DNA of 64,000 bases from Arenibacter palladensis (GTDB lineage: Bacteria; Bacteroidota; Bacteroidia; Flavobacteriales; Flavobacteriaceae), in assembly GCF_900129275.1 (NCBI RefSeq), contig NZ_FQUX01000007.1:124001-188000 (forward strand), written 5' to 3'. The first letter of the stretch is position 1. Each line of letters starts with the position of its first letter. This document shows, one piece after another, positions 50,019 through 59,506 of this stretch. Under the pieces are notes generated by a model, which was not told where the DNA came from, did no database searches, and was given only the letters and a program-made list of their open reading frames with translations. The translations under genes and the position numbers were made by a program.

Positions 50019-50600
50019 ATGAACTCAAATGTTAATTTTCAGGAATTGGAAACTGACCGACTCCATTTGCGGTGGTTGGTGGATGCTGATTGGCCTATGA
50101 TTCTTTACCTGCGTTCAGATAAGGAGGTAAACAAGTTCGTTAAAAGGAAGAGCGCAGAAACCAAAGAAAAGGCACTTGCCTTTATAGCCAAGACCATCAA
50201 CGATGTAAACAAGGGACAGTTGTACCAATGGTGTATTTCTACAAAAAGTAGTCCTACAATGATTGGAAATATCTGTCTTTGGAATTTTTCCCAAGATTAT
50301 AAAACGGCGGAAATGGGATACGACCTAAGTCCGGAATTTCAAGGCCAAGGCATTATGAACGAGGCAATGAAAGCTGTGCTCTACTTTGGGTTCAATACAT
50401 TGCATTTGGATAAAATTGAGGCTTTTACCAATTATCAAAATGAAAGCTCCAAAAGATTGCTGTTGAAAAATCGATTTATTTGGAATGGGCAAAGGAACGA
50501 TCCGGAAGATATGGAGAATATGATATTTGAGATTTTTAAAGAGAATTACCGGAGTAATACTTCAGTGCCAGATATTACTTTAAATAATAATCCGCTGTGA
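50019..50600 (+). CDS. GNAT-family N-acetyltransferase
   Basis: A 193-residue cytosolic acetyl-CoA-dependent acetyltransferase of the RimJ/RimL type. It starts with ELETDRLHLRWLVDADW, has the acetyl-CoA pyrophosphate-binding helix after YDLSPEFQGQGIMNEAMKAVLYFGF, and the closing motif IEAFTNYQNESSKRLLLKNRF. The substrate is unknown; members acetylate ribosomal proteins or small amines. It is a single gene, with its start 76 bases after the copper-cluster terminator. Confidence 0.9.
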   Translation: MNSNVNFQELETDRLHLRWLVDADWPMILYLRSDKEVNKFVKRKSAETKEKALAFIAKTINDVNKGQLYQWCISTKSSPTMIGNICLWNFSQDYKTAEMGYDLSPEFQGQGIMNEAMKAVLYFGFNTLHLDKIEAFTNYQNESSKRLLLKNRFIWNGQRNDPEDMENMIFEIFKENYRSNTSVPDITLNNNPL

Positions 50601-50749
50601 GATTAACTGATGGGACACTGGGAATGTTCGTAAGTGTTACTTATGTGCAAGCACTTCTTTTTTTTCGCCTTTAAATACGCTAAAGATTTTATATCTTACG
50701 GTAATATTAGGGCATGTACTAAAAACCACATTCTTTAAAACCACATCCA

Positions 50750-51607
50750 ATGCAATACTCAAGAAATTCATTTTTAAAAACCCTCGGCCTTGGTGGCTTA
50801 ATGGCCACAAGTTCGGTTCTGACCGCAAGTCCGTTCAGGGATATTTTAGGGGCAAGTAATCTTGGCACGGAAGCAAGAAGCCTTACACTGGGATTGGCAT
50901 CCTATTCCACTCGAAAATTTAGTGTGGACGAGACATTGGCAATGGCCAACCGGTTGAATCTAAAACAGATTGCGCTCAAGAGTATGCACATGCCTTTGGA
51001 GAGTAGTGACGAAGAGATTCAAGAAATAACAGCAAAATTTGAGAAGGCAGGAATAGGTCTTTATGGTGGAGGGGTCATTTATATGAAAACGGCCCAAGAA
51101 GTGGAAAATGCCTTTAGGTATGCCAAAGCGGCCAAAATGAAGGTGATCATAGGGGTGCCCAATCACGACCTATTGCCTTTGGTTGAAAAGAAAGTAAAGG
51201 AGACCAATATTAAGTTGGCCATTCATAACCATGGCCCAGGAGATGAGGTATACCCAACACCCGAAGTGGTTTATGATAAAATTAAAGGGCTCGACACCCG
51301 CATTGGACTTTGTATAGATATTGGTCATGTACAAAGATTGGGATTGGATCCCGTGAAAAACATTAAGAAATATGCAGACCGCCTTTATGATCTCCACCTT
51401 AAGGATGTGGACAAGTCGGAAGCCGATGGAGCGTCGGTCGAGTTTGGCAGAGGGGTCCTGGATATCCCAGCGGTTCTCAAAGCCTTGAAAGCGATTAACT
51501 ATACCGGTGTAATGGCGATGGAATTTGAAAAGGATACCGAGGATGTTTTTGCTGGCCTTGCGGAATGTGTGGGCTATGTAAACGGGGCATTGGATGCCAT
51601 AAAATAG
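50750..51607 (+). CDS. Exported sugar-phosphate isomerase/epimerase-like TIM barrel protein
   Basis: A 285-residue protein of the xylose-isomerase-like AP-endonuclease-2 superfamily. The N-terminus (YSRNSFLKTLGLGGLMATSS) resembles a twin-arginine signal in which the second Arg is Asn, so export by Tat is uncertain; Sec export is possible. The metal-binding pattern of the fold is visible: KLAIHNHGPGDE, RIGLCIDIGHVQRLG, YDLHLKDVDKSE and MAMEFEKDTEDV. Related exported proteins in Bacteroidota are usually annotated as sugar isomerases without known substrate. The next gene starts 11 bases after its stop, so the two form an operon. Confidence 0.85.
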   Translation: MQYSRNSFLKTLGLGGLMATSSVLTASPFRDILGASNLGTEARSLTLGLASYSTRKFSVDETLAMANRLNLKQIALKSMHMPLESSDEEIQEITAKFEKAGIGLYGGGVIYMKTAQEVENAFRYAKAAKMKVIIGVPNHDLLPLVEKKVKETNIKLAIHNHGPGDEVYPTPEVVYDKIKGLDTRIGLCIDIGHVQRLGLDPVKNIKKYADRLYDLHLKDVDKSEADGASVEFGRGVLDIPAVLKALKAINYTGVMAMEFEKDTEDVFAGLAECVGYVNGALDAIK

Positions 51608-51618
51608 GTGATGTAAAA

Positions 51619-52626
51619 ATGGGTGCAATGCTAAGATGTCATTTGTTGCTCTTACTTATAGCGATTATTTACACCGTTACTTTGAGTGGTCAAGAAGCAT
51701 TTATTCAAGATGTTCAAGGGGGGCACCAAGTGGATGCCGATGGCATTTGGCTGTCCCATGAGCATATTTTGGTCGATTTTATTGGGGCCGATAGTATTCA
51801 GCCCCATACTTGGGATCACGATGCCGTAATTGCTGAAGTAACACCTTATTTGGAAGAATTAAAGGCATATAAGGTTGAATATTTTGTGGATGCCACTCCG
51901 GCTTTTTTAGGTCGGGATGTATTGCTTTTAGAAAAATTGGCCAATAAAACTGGTTTGAAGATGATTTCCAACACTGGCCTATATGGTGCCCGCAATAATA
52001 AGTTCCTCCCTAAATATGTCCAAAATATATCAGCCGAAGATCTGGCGCAAAAGTGGATTGCCGAATTTGAGTATGGCATAGACGGTACCGTCATCAAGCC
52101 AGGCTTTATCAAGATTGGAGTTGATACGGCCGACCCTTTGGATATCCTACATCAAAAGTTGGTCAAGGCAGCTGCCATAACTAGTTTAAAAACGGGTTTG
52201 ACCATTGCCTCACATACTGGAAAAGCTAAGGGCCTATGGCCCCAATTGAAGATTCTTCAAGAAATGGGAGTCTCCCCAAACTCATTTATTTGGGTACACG
52301 CCCAGGCGGAGGAGGATAATAACAATTATTTAAAGGCAGCCGAGGCAGGCTGTTGGATTAGTCTGGACGGACTGGGCTGGGATGTGGAAAAACATCTGGG
52401 AAAATTGGTGTATGCCAAAGAGCATGGCATTTTGGACCATATACTAATATCGCACGACGCTGGTTGGTACGATCCCCAAAAGGAACAGCAAAACATTACG
52501 CCTTATACCGATATTTTTACCAAACTCCTGCCAGAACTCAGGGCCAAAGGTTTTACAGAACATGAAATTAAACTATTGTTGTCCAAAAATCCGGCTAAAG
52601 CTTATGCCATATTGGGCAGTAATTAA
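51619..52626 (+). CDS. Exported phosphotriesterase-family metal-dependent hydrolase
   Basis: A 335-residue amidohydrolase-superfamily protein. The frame extends upstream into the previous gene, but the ATG at 51619 precedes a clear signal peptide ending in LSGQEAF, so I use that start. Metal ligands of the binuclear site are visible: HEH in WLSHEHILVDF, the expected bridging Lys in GTVIKPGFIKIG, His in IASHTGKAKG, His in IWVHAQAEED and Asp in LISHDAGWYDP. These match the PTE/PHP-like lactonase group. Substrates of Bacteroidota members are mostly unknown lactones or phosphoesters. It is co-transcribed with the isomerase-like gene upstream, suggesting they act on the same periplasmic compound. 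Confidence 0.88.
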   Translation: MGAMLRCHLLLLLIAIIYTVTLSGQEAFIQDVQGGHQVDADGIWLSHEHILVDFIGADSIQPHTWDHDAVIAEVTPYLEELKAYKVEYFVDATPAFLGRDVLLLEKLANKTGLKMISNTGLYGARNNKFLPKYVQNISAEDLAQKWIAEFEYGIDGTVIKPGFIKIGVDTADPLDILHQKLVKAAAITSLKTGLTIASHTGKAKGLWPQLKILQEMGVSPNSFIWVHAQAEEDNNNYLKAAEAGCWISLDGLGWDVEKHLGKLVYAKEHGILDHILISHDAGWYDPQKEQQNITPYTDIFTKLLPELRAKGFTEHEIKLLLSKNPAKAYAILGSN

Positions 52627-52728
52627 TCCGTTAATTTACCTGTGAGTAATTGTATATGGTTGGAAATTTTTAAATACAATTTCTACGTCCAATGGAAGGC
52701 TTTGGTGCAGGAATAACAGTCGGTTTTC

Positions 52729-54213
52729 CTAATCAGCACTCATTATTTTTTCAATAAATTCTTCGGCATTTTTGATATGAAGGCTTTTTTTATCTTCTGT
52801 CATACGGTTATAGGAATGATACAGCATTGAGGTTCGTGGATTTGATTTAAAAAAATCCTGATGTTCAGCTATAAAACGCCAAAATAAGCCATCCCAAATT
52901 TTTTCCCAATTACCTTTCGGGTAATTTCCCATTTTGTTGATATAGTTGGAAGCTCCTATATAAGGTTTGGTAGCAAAGGTGCCACCATCTGAAAACTGAC
53001 TCATACCATATACATTGGGTACCATTACCCAGTCATAGGCATCAATAAATAGTTCCATAAACCATTTGTACACTTCATCTGGATCAAATTCGCACAATAG
53101 CATAAAATTACCCAGGATCATCAATCGTTCTATGTGGTGACAATAGCCGGTTTTTAATACTTTTTTAATGGTCTCGTCAATTGGTGCCACCCCAGTGCTT
53201 CCATCGTAAAAGCACTTGGGTATTTTTCTTTCAAAACCCCAAAAATTATTAGTTCTGGAGTAACTGCCCTTGCATTCATACATTCCTCGGATAAACTCCC
53301 TCCATCCAATGAGTTGCCTTATAAATCCTTCGGTAGAATTAATTGGGATATTCTCTTTTTCGGCATAGGACAGACTTTGGGTAACAACATCTTTTGGTAA
53401 AATAAGGCCCACATTTAGAAGTGGTGAGAGAATACTGTGGTTTAAAAACGATTCCTGCCTTACAATGGAATCTTCATAAATACCAAAATCAAAGAATCGA
53501 TACTCTAAAAATTGAACAAACCAATTCTCGGCTTGATTATGGTTTATGGGATAAATGGGTTCTTTTGATAATAGCCCTGGATTGTTCTTAAAGTGTTTTT
53601 CCGTATAGGATACGGACTCGGTCCAAAAAGGGGTGACCTCTGGAAAATGGATGCTCGGGGGTATTTTTTCCTTAGGATATTTTTTTCGGTTATCCTTGTC
53701 GTAGGTCCATTTTCCGCCTTTGGGTTGCTTCCCATCCAACAATAGGATATCCAATTTTTTACACTGTTGTTTGTAAAAAGTAGTTTGAAAAAATGATTTT
53801 TTATCGGCCCTGAAAAAAGGGGAAAGCTCTTCCTTGCAATTGATAAACAACGGACTGTCAAAGATATTCAGCTTATAGTTTGTGGCAACAGCTTTGATTC
53901 TTTTTTCGAGCCAATTATCAACAGGGTCAATAATGTTTATTTCGGTTATTTTTTTATTTTTTATTTCTTCATGAAATAAACTGATGTCGGATAATTTGTT
54001 CTTGGATGCTATATAATTGACCTTAATTCCTTTTTTTTCCAAAAAATGCTGATAATATTTCATGGAGGCCCTATGGAAAGCTATTTTCTGTTTGTGGAAG
54101 AGGTATTGTTTGAAGAAAAGATATTCTTCAATTAAATAAACTTCATTGCCATTTGTGGTGAGTGTGCTTTCTTCGAAAAGCTGATGTGGAAATATGAGGT
54201 TAATGGCTTTCAT
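52729..54213 (-). CDS. Photolyase/cryptochrome-related protein (PF04244-type) lacking Fe-S cysteines
   Basis: A 494-residue flavoprotein of the family that includes bacterial (6-4) photolyases such as Agrobacterium PhrB. The N-terminal Rossmann domain starts [12 protein letters not shown]; the C-terminal FAD domain has [72 protein letters not shown] and [15 protein letters not shown]. In PhrB the following segment has the Cys of a [4Fe-4S] cluster (YCKGC, then CPF). Here it reads [20 protein letters not shown] with no Cys, and the earlier Cys position is GSTGVAPI. All four cluster ligands appear to be missing. It overlaps the DUF2256 gene and lies in a photorepair cluster. Confidence 0.9.
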   Translation of the reverse strand: MKAINLIFPHQLFEESTLTTNGNEVYLIEEYLFFKQYLFHKQKIAFHRASMKYYQHFLEKKGIKVNYIASKNKLSDISLFHEEIKNKKITEINIIDPVDNWLEKRIKAVATNYKLNIFDSPLFINCKEELSPFFRADKKSFFQTTFYKQQCKKLDILLLDGKQPKGGKWTYDKDNRKKYPKEKIPPSIHFPEVTPFWTESVSYTEKHFKNNPGLLSKEPIYPINHNQAENWFVQFLEYRFFDFGIYEDSIVRQESFLNHSILSPLLNVGLILPKDVVTQSLSYAEKENIPINSTEGFIRQLIGWREFIRGMYECKGSYSRTNNFWGFERKIPKCFYDGSTGVAPIDETIKKVLKTGYCHHIERLMILGNFMLLCEFDPDEVYKWFMELFIDAYDWVMVPNVYGMSQFSDGGTFATKPYIGASNYINKMGNYPKGNWEKIWDGLFWRFIAEHQDFFKSNPRTSMLYHSYNRMTEDKKSLHIKNAEEFIEKIMSAD

Positions 54214-54346
54214 AATTGTTTTTATTTCGTCTACACCTTTCGCTACAGTATTTTACATCTTCCCAATTTTCTTTCCATTTCTTACGCCAAGCAAATGGTC
54301 TTTTGCATACCGGACATATTTTTATGGGCAGATCACTTTTTTTCAT
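54200..54346 (-). CDS. Small DUF2256 zinc-finger-like protein
   Basis: A 48-residue protein. The minus strand from the ATG at 54346 reads [20 protein letters not shown], followed by [11 protein letters not shown]. The two CxxC/CxxxC pairs (CPVC and CSERC) look like a zinc ribbon, and the whole matches the short DUF2256 family often adjacent to photolyase-like genes. The stop overlaps the start of the photolyase-related gene by 14 bases, so the two are translationally coupled. Function unknown. It was found by reading the sequence directly because it is very short. Confidence 0.88.
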   Translation of the reverse strand: MKKSDLPIKICPVCKRPFAWRKKWKENWEDVKYCSERCRRNKNNYESH

Positions 54347-54528
54347 TGTAGTAATAGTTCATGTTCTTTTGTTTTCAACGCAAAATCTCCCATAGGCAAT
54401 GTTCTAGGCTACTAAAAATAGGTCAAAACTCCAAGGGGTGTTGCCTTTCCTCTTTATGAATTCCAGGATCTAAATTATGAAGTCCCGCACACCTATAAAC
54501 TATGGCTCCGGCAATTATTTTTTGCAGC

Positions 54529-55617
54529 CTACAATTCCTTTTTGCATTTTTTCCAGAAAGAGAAAAATGAAGGGTAAAAACCTGTAATTGAACTCATCCA
54601 TTCCCTGGGTACTTCCTTACCTTGGTAATAACGGTTACAAGGGTGTTCTTTAAAAATGATATGGTCGGGATCTACAAACTCGGTTAATTTGGAAAATTCC
54701 CCAACAAACATTTTTATGTCCTCTATATTTTTTGTGAGCTGTATGGCAAAATTAATACATTTTTGATTCACCGGGTTCTTGGCGAAAAAGGAGGGTTCCA
54801 ACAAAAAAATCCGTTGAACCTCCTGGTCTTTATGCCAATAAGGATCAATATTGTAGTAGTTATAGATTAAAGTTGTTTTTTTCTTTTCCAGCTTCGGGTT
54901 TCCAGTATCCGGAAGCTTCATATCAAACTCAAAAGGAACGGTTTCCTTTAATATCTCGGGGATGTCAAGGTTTTCAAATGCGCTATATTCAACATCCAAA
55001 AAAGTATTTTGCTGTGTACTATTAAAAAAGTTGTTGATGTTGTTTTGGTTGGCATAATATTTTTTGTTGGAAAATGCACCTGACACCCATTGCCAACTTA
55101 AAAAATTACTGGCCAGATCACCATCAAGTAGATGACTATACATCCATTTGGCAGGCTCTAACCAATGTGAATTGGCAATGTTGCAACAAATGGATGCCAC
55201 ATACATGCGCATATGGTTATGCATATATCCCAAAGTGTAGAGATGTTTTATGGCAATGTCTATCTCTTCAATACCGGTGTTGGCATGTAGAATAGCCTTT
55301 GGTATTTGATAATTTGATATGGGAGTTTGTATGTTTTTTAAATCTTGCCTGATACCCTCTTTTTTTGCTATCCAAACTTGTTGCCAATAATCTCTCCAAG
55401 CCAACTCTTGAATTAGTTTTTCCGTTTTGTGCCAAGGTAGATCCAAGGTTTGTATGTGTTGATAGACCTGTCTTGTTGATATTACACCTCTGGAGATATA
55501 AGGGCTCAAGTGGGTTACCGCTCCATCTTTATGATTTCGGGTGTTGGAATATTTTACAGGATCTATTTGTCGTATCCTGTTTTCTATTGCCAGTATATCT
55601 GTAGGAAAGTTTATCAC
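54529..55617 (-). CDS. Photolyase-like FAD-domain protein with apparently permuted domain order
   Basis: A 362-residue protein with a GTG start (no ATG is available before the preceding stop). Residues 1-230 match the FAD-binding helical domain of the cryptochrome/photolyase family (THLSPYISRGVISTRQVY, IQELAWRDYWQQVWIAKKEG, GYMHNHMRMYVASI, DLASNFLSWQWVSGAF). The Rossmann-like photolyase domain, normally at the N-terminus, is absent there. The C-terminal 110 residues read like a Rossmann segment (TLIYNYYNIDPYWH, RIFLLEPSFFAKNP, NIEDIKMFVGEFSKL), so the order looks swapped. The ending is WMSSITGFYPSFFSFWKK. It lies 57 bases after the SRAP gene in the same cluster. A light-dependent DNA-repair or signalling role is inferred. 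Confidence 0.82.
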   Translation of the reverse strand: MINFPTDILAIENRIRQIDPVKYSNTRNHKDGAVTHLSPYISRGVISTRQVYQHIQTLDLPWHKTEKLIQELAWRDYWQQVWIAKKEGIRQDLKNIQTPISNYQIPKAILHANTGIEEIDIAIKHLYTLGYMHNHMRMYVASICCNIANSHWLEPAKWMYSHLLDGDLASNFLSWQWVSGAFSNKKYYANQNNINNFFNSTQQNTFLDVEYSAFENLDIPEILKETVPFEFDMKLPDTGNPKLEKKKTTLIYNYYNIDPYWHKDQEVQRIFLLEPSFFAKNPVNQKCINFAIQLTKNIEDIKMFVGEFSKLTEFVDPDHIIFKEHPCNRYYQGKEVPREWMSSITGFYPSFFSFWKKCKKEL

Positions 55618-55674
55618 TGCGGTATTTTGGTTTTTGTAAGATTCAGGTGCCTATCTATCTTTTGTAGAGTAATC

Positions 55675-56418
55675 CTAATACTCAATCTCCAATTCCTCAT
55701 ATTTTACTTCCTCAATAATATTGGCTCTGTTGGAATCTACTTTTGGATTATATAGGTCCTTGCTTATTGGATAGGCGTTGATGGCTTCATCTTCCATATC
55801 GTCTTCCATGACATTACGGATTTCATTTTCGTCGAGTTCGTTGTTCAGCCATAGCTCAATATCCTCATCCCTTAAAATAATGGGTCTCCTATTTTTGGTA
55901 TTGTGTATTTTTTTAAAAAGGGGAGTAGCTGCCTTGGTCAAGATGGTAAAAGTGTTGTAACCGTCCTTAGTAATCGTATAGAGTCCGGCTAGGCTCATTA
56001 GGGCTTCATTTTTTCGTTCAAAATAAAACGGAACCTTAAACTTCTTGGGAGCCGTATGCGGTTCGTAAAATCCGTTTACGGGTATTACACAGCGCTTGGT
56101 CATGGCACTGAACCTATAGATAAAATGATCAAAGAGTTTTTCTGACTGGGCGTTGAGTCCCGCCCCAAACTTGGCGGCCTCCTTGTAATAATTTTTGTAA
56201 TCGGCCCCAATGGAGTTCTGTGGCATTATGCCCCACATGGAAGGGGTAATATGATTGCTTTTTTCTTGTGGAATGATCCATAATAAGGGGTGTGCCCATC
56301 CATTGGCGTGGTGATAGGTAAGTTCGCCCTCAATAGGGTTTTTGCCCATTAATTTGGAAACATTGTAAAATTTCTCCACGTCCTTGGCAGAAGTGGTTAC
56401 CCTAGTACCGAAACACAT
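55675..56418 (-). CDS. SRAP-domain protein (YedK/HMCES-like)
   Basis: A 247-residue cytosolic protein of the SOS-response-associated peptidase family. The conserved N-terminal Met-Cys is present (MCFGTRVT), so after Met removal Cys2 can form a thiazolidine link to abasic sites in single-stranded DNA. Other conserved sites are RCVIPVNGFYEPH (with the key Glu) and IHNTKNRRPIILRDEDIELWL (with the key His). It forms part of a photorepair/DNA-damage cluster, with the photolyase-like genes immediately downstream. Confidence 0.93.
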   Translation of the reverse strand: MCFGTRVTTSAKDVEKFYNVSKLMGKNPIEGELTYHHANGWAHPLLWIIPQEKSNHITPSMWGIMPQNSIGADYKNYYKEAAKFGAGLNAQSEKLFDHFIYRFSAMTKRCVIPVNGFYEPHTAPKKFKVPFYFERKNEALMSLAGLYTITKDGYNTFTILTKAATPLFKKIHNTKNRRPIILRDEDIELWLNNELDENEIRNVMEDDMEDEAINAYPISKDLYNPKVDSNRANIIEEVKYEELEIEY

Positions 56419-56525
56419 AATAATAGTTTTACCCTAATTTAAGAATTTAACTTTTTTGGATTGACTTCAAAATCAAAAAATTGTAATTTTGGAAAATATC
56501 CATAAAATAGGATTATTTCCAAATA

Positions 56526-56783
56526 ATGAAGAATATTGTGTACAGAAATCATGATCGATATGCCATTAAACGCCTTTTAATGGAGATCGGTGCACACCAA
56601 TTGAACAAGGAATGTGAGTTGATGAAACTTCCATTTCCAAAACGCCTTGGTCTATTTTATATAGAAAGTTCCGATGACTGTGTGTACCTGGTGTATAAAT
56701 ATTATGATGGGACTAGAAAGATCATGAAATTGGACCGTTATGAACTTCCAGAAGCCGGATGGGAGCGGGTTTCTTTGGAGTAA
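56526..56783 (+). CDS. Hypothetical 85-residue protein
   Basis: A short cytosolic protein transcribed divergently from the SRAP gene across a 107-base spacer. It has no signal peptide and no obvious domain, with mixed charge and a compact alpha/beta-looking pattern (RYAIKRLLMEIGAHQLNKECELMKLPFPKRLGLFYIE, then DCVYLVYKYYDGTRKIMKLDRYELP). I do not recognise it. Its clean start and stop and coding-like codon use make it likely to be a real gene. Confidence 0.6.
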   Translation: MKNIVYRNHDRYAIKRLLMEIGAHQLNKECELMKLPFPKRLGLFYIESSDDCVYLVYKYYDGTRKIMKLDRYELPEAGWERVSLE

Positions 56784-57647
56784 TGCTTACTTGGTGTTGG
56801 ATGGTATTGAGAAGTGAAAAGTAAAAAAGGGAGAGATTAGAATAGATACTAGAGTCTTGACCAAAGGCTTATGTTGAAAGTGTAAAAGTCGGAAGTTGCC
56901 GAAACAGTTATTTCGAACGAACGATAGTGAGGAGAAACCGAAGCTTGAGCGAAGGTTCACGAATACCCGTAAAATAGAAATGTCATGAGCTAAATCACAA
57001 AAGTAGCTCCTGCCTATTTTGTGCGACTTATCTCGCCCCGAAAAGGGACTCTGTCGAAGTGACTTACATTGTCCGTTTGAATGCATTCGGATATCTATCG
57101 GGAGAGAACTTCCTGGGTGTAAATCCGCTAACGGCTCCCCTCTTGTAAAGAAAGGGGAGTTTGGAATCCCGAACCCTAAACCAATCCTCTATATATTTTC
57201 CTAATCCCAAGGCCCGCACTTTCAACCCTTTCCGTCTTCGCTTATGGCGAAGCCACCTTCCCTTAACCAAGGGAAGGAGCCCTTGCTGTCGTCGTTGCGA
57301 GCGCAGCGCGGCAATCTGTTTGTTGTCAGAACGCAACAAATTCCACTTTTAATAGAACATGTACCGTTTTTTTAGTGGAACTACCTGCCCCGTATTTTGG
57401 CTGGGTTCGGGAGTGTTCAGTAGTCAATATTCTTCTAAGGTATGTTCATAAGTAGTTTTGACCCTTGATGGAAACGATAACTGACTTAAATTTTGTTATA
57501 CGTTGTTTCACTAAAACAACGTATGTTTACGTTCGTATAAACCGCCATCAACTTTAAACCAAATATGACCCCAATATTCCAGGGATATAATGGAATTAAT
57601 TCCATTTTCGAAACTATCCCATATAGGGTGACGCACCCACCCTGTCA
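56784..57647. repeat. Intergenic island with REP-like palindromes and hairpins
   Basis: A 860-base region without a credible gene. It carries a cluster of short repeated motifs: a TTTCGAACGAACGATAGTGA-type element (about 56909-56935), a GACTCTGTCGAAGTGAC element near 57048-57064, palindromic CTTCGCTTATGGCGAAG (57237-57253) and CCTTCCCTTAACCAAGGGAAGG (57256-57277), and a GTCGTTGCGAGCGCAGCGCGGCAATCTG copy (57291-57318). The last is shared in part with the elements at 59507-59605 and 59722-59770. A perfect 11-bp hairpin lies at 57498-57524. Open frames here are spurious. Confidence 0.6.
57498..57524. other. Perfect 11-bp hairpin upstream of the beta-propeller lipoprotein
   Basis: ATACGTTGTTT and AAACAACGTAT form a perfect stem around a 5-base loop (CACTA), 124 bases before the lipoprotein start. 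There is no T-run, so it may be an operator or an RNA structure rather than a terminator. Confidence 0.4.
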
Positions 57648-59108
57648 ATGAAAAAACCACTTCTTTGTTTAATTTTTTTATTGATAATTGCCTGTACTTC
57701 GGACAATGTTGTTCCAGTAACAAATGTTGAAGTAATTCCAACAGTGGAAGAGACTTTGCCAGAAGTAGTGGAGGAGGAGGAGCCTGTGGAAGAGGTATTA
57801 ATGCCTGAGGAGGTTTTTCCGGTTGGGAGTTTGAATAGTTTTTTCTCCAACTGTCTAATCTCCGACAGATCCAGTAACATTGCCAGAAAGAATCCGATAC
57901 AGATCATAGAATATGATCAGGTCAATAACAGGATCAAAACCAATTATTCATATTTGGAAAACCTATTGGTGCAGGGTACCAATAATCAAAGTTGGTTTGT
58001 AACCCAAAATGGTGAAGCTTCTACGGTAGTTGAAATTGTAAGTGTTAATATAACTGAGGGTTGGATCTACCTAGGCAATACTTATCTAGGAAGTCTAAAT
58101 GCCAGAATTGGTGCGACCGTGGAATTTTTTAATCCTTTTATCAACTACGAAATAATCAATGATAGGCCTTTATTTAGTCCTTATCCTACCGTTGCATCCG
58201 AAGAAAACCTTCATTATATACAACCAGGCGGTATGATTGAAAAATCTGATGGTACCTTTATTCTATTGACCCCTGTAGTATTCGGTCCACATACCAAAAG
58301 AAGTATTTATTATGCCAGCAGTACCAATTTGGAAGATTGGACCTTTCATGATGACTTGGTATTGGAGACCATGACCATTCCCTTTGCCAAAGCAAATGGT
58401 AACGTGTTTTCCACGGGGAATCCGTTTAGGTTGGATGATGGTAGTTTACTGGTGTTGCTAGGGGTACAGCAGCCGAACAATAATTATACTTCGGCCTATA
58501 TGATTTTGGATGAAGATTTGAACATTTTGCAACAGCCAACCGAAATTATGATTCCGGAATGGAACGGCTTGGACCAAAACAGTTTTCCTTTGTCCATAAC
58601 AAAATTTAACAATCAGTACAGGATATTATTTCACCGAAGAAATCCAAGTTTTATTGATCGGGAAATCCATGAGATCGTAGCTTCAAATTTGTTCGATGCC
58701 CTGAATTTTAATCAAAGTATTATCTCTTCCAATATTATCCACAAAGGAAATATCAGTAGTGGCTATTTACGGGGAAAAGCGGATGATGCGGCATATATGG
58801 AATTTAATTCGGAACTCTATATACTCCTCGGGGGAGAAGAGTTGGGATCTACCTATTTAACCTCTAGGAACAGGCAATACGGACTGGTGAAATGGAATGG
58901 AGGTAGTTGGGACCATGATAGTAGAAGTCCATTATTGGTAAACCCAGTGCAATTGCACAAGAAGTACCCTGAATATGATTGGGCTTGGGATCACTTAGGG
59001 GCCTTTGTCTCGCCAATTATCAAGAATAATACGCTATATATTTTTATGGCTTTTGGGACGGATAATCCAGATTATTTTATTTCTGGCATTAAAGTGTCCT
59101 TAAATTAA
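57648..59108 (+). CDS. Lipoprotein with GH43-like beta-propeller-type domain
   Basis: A 486-residue lipoprotein. The lipobox is LLIIAC, followed by an acidic linker (EETLPEVVEEEEPVEEVLMPEE). The C-terminal 400 residues have repeated blade-like strands (RSIYYASSTNLEDWTFHDDL, SAYMILDEDLNILQQPTEI, GSWDHDSRSPLLV), reminiscent of five-bladed GH43/GH32/GH130-type glycan-processing enzymes. I see no clear catalytic acid triad to name a family, so activity is uncertain. It is a single gene flanked on both sides by islands of REP-like elements, which suggests it sits in a variable site. Confidence 0.7.
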   Translation: MKKPLLCLIFLLIIACTSDNVVPVTNVEVIPTVEETLPEVVEEEEPVEEVLMPEEVFPVGSLNSFFSNCLISDRSSNIARKNPIQIIEYDQVNNRIKTNYSYLENLLVQGTNNQSWFVTQNGEASTVVEIVSVNITEGWIYLGNTYLGSLNARIGATVEFFNPFINYEIINDRPLFSPYPTVASEENLHYIQPGGMIEKSDGTFILLTPVVFGPHTKRSIYYASSTNLEDWTFHDDLVLETMTIPFAKANGNVFSTGNPFRLDDGSLLVLLGVQQPNNNYTSAYMILDEDLNILQQPTEIMIPEWNGLDQNSFPLSITKFNNQYRILFHRRNPSFIDREIHEIVASNLFDALNFNQSIISSNIIHKGNISSGYLRGKADDAAYMEFNSELYILLGGEELGSTYLTSRNRQYGLVKWNGGSWDHDSRSPLLVNPVQLHKKYPEYDWAWDHLGAFVSPIIKNNTLYIFMAFGTDNPDYFISGIKVSLN

Positions 59109-59506
59109 TGATTCCAAATAGTTGCTATTTAATTCTTAATAGGTACGCTTCTATAATTAAGTCGTAGGTTCAGTATAGCATAAATCGCAGGTGTGAGGCT
59201 TTAGAAAGAAGTAATCAGTGAACAGTTTTTGGCAAGCAGATGCTGAAACAATTTAAAGTTCAAAGTTTAATGTTCAAGGTCGAATGCCCGTTACTTTGAA
59301 TGATCGGACGAAGGAGGAATGTATAGAAAAGTAGACGGCGTGCACTTGACCAATTCTCGATACAAAATGGCTATCACCATTTCACTCGAATTGACGATTG
59401 AAACTAAAGCTTAGAAAATAGAAGTTCAAAAGTTTTTGACTCAGGTCAGTCTCTTTATTCTTTCCTCTTTTTTCTATAGTCTATTCCTTTTACCTTGTGG
59501 CTAGTC

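Noticed and set aside
51565-51618. Start of the phosphotriesterase-like gene at 51565 overlapping the previous gene
   Set aside because: The ATG at 51619 directly precedes the signal peptide; the extra residues are the out-of-frame reading of the upstream gene.
57019-57352. Several open frames in the REP-like island
   Set aside because: They overlap palindromic repeats on both strands and encode low-complexity, Arg-rich sequence with no homology.
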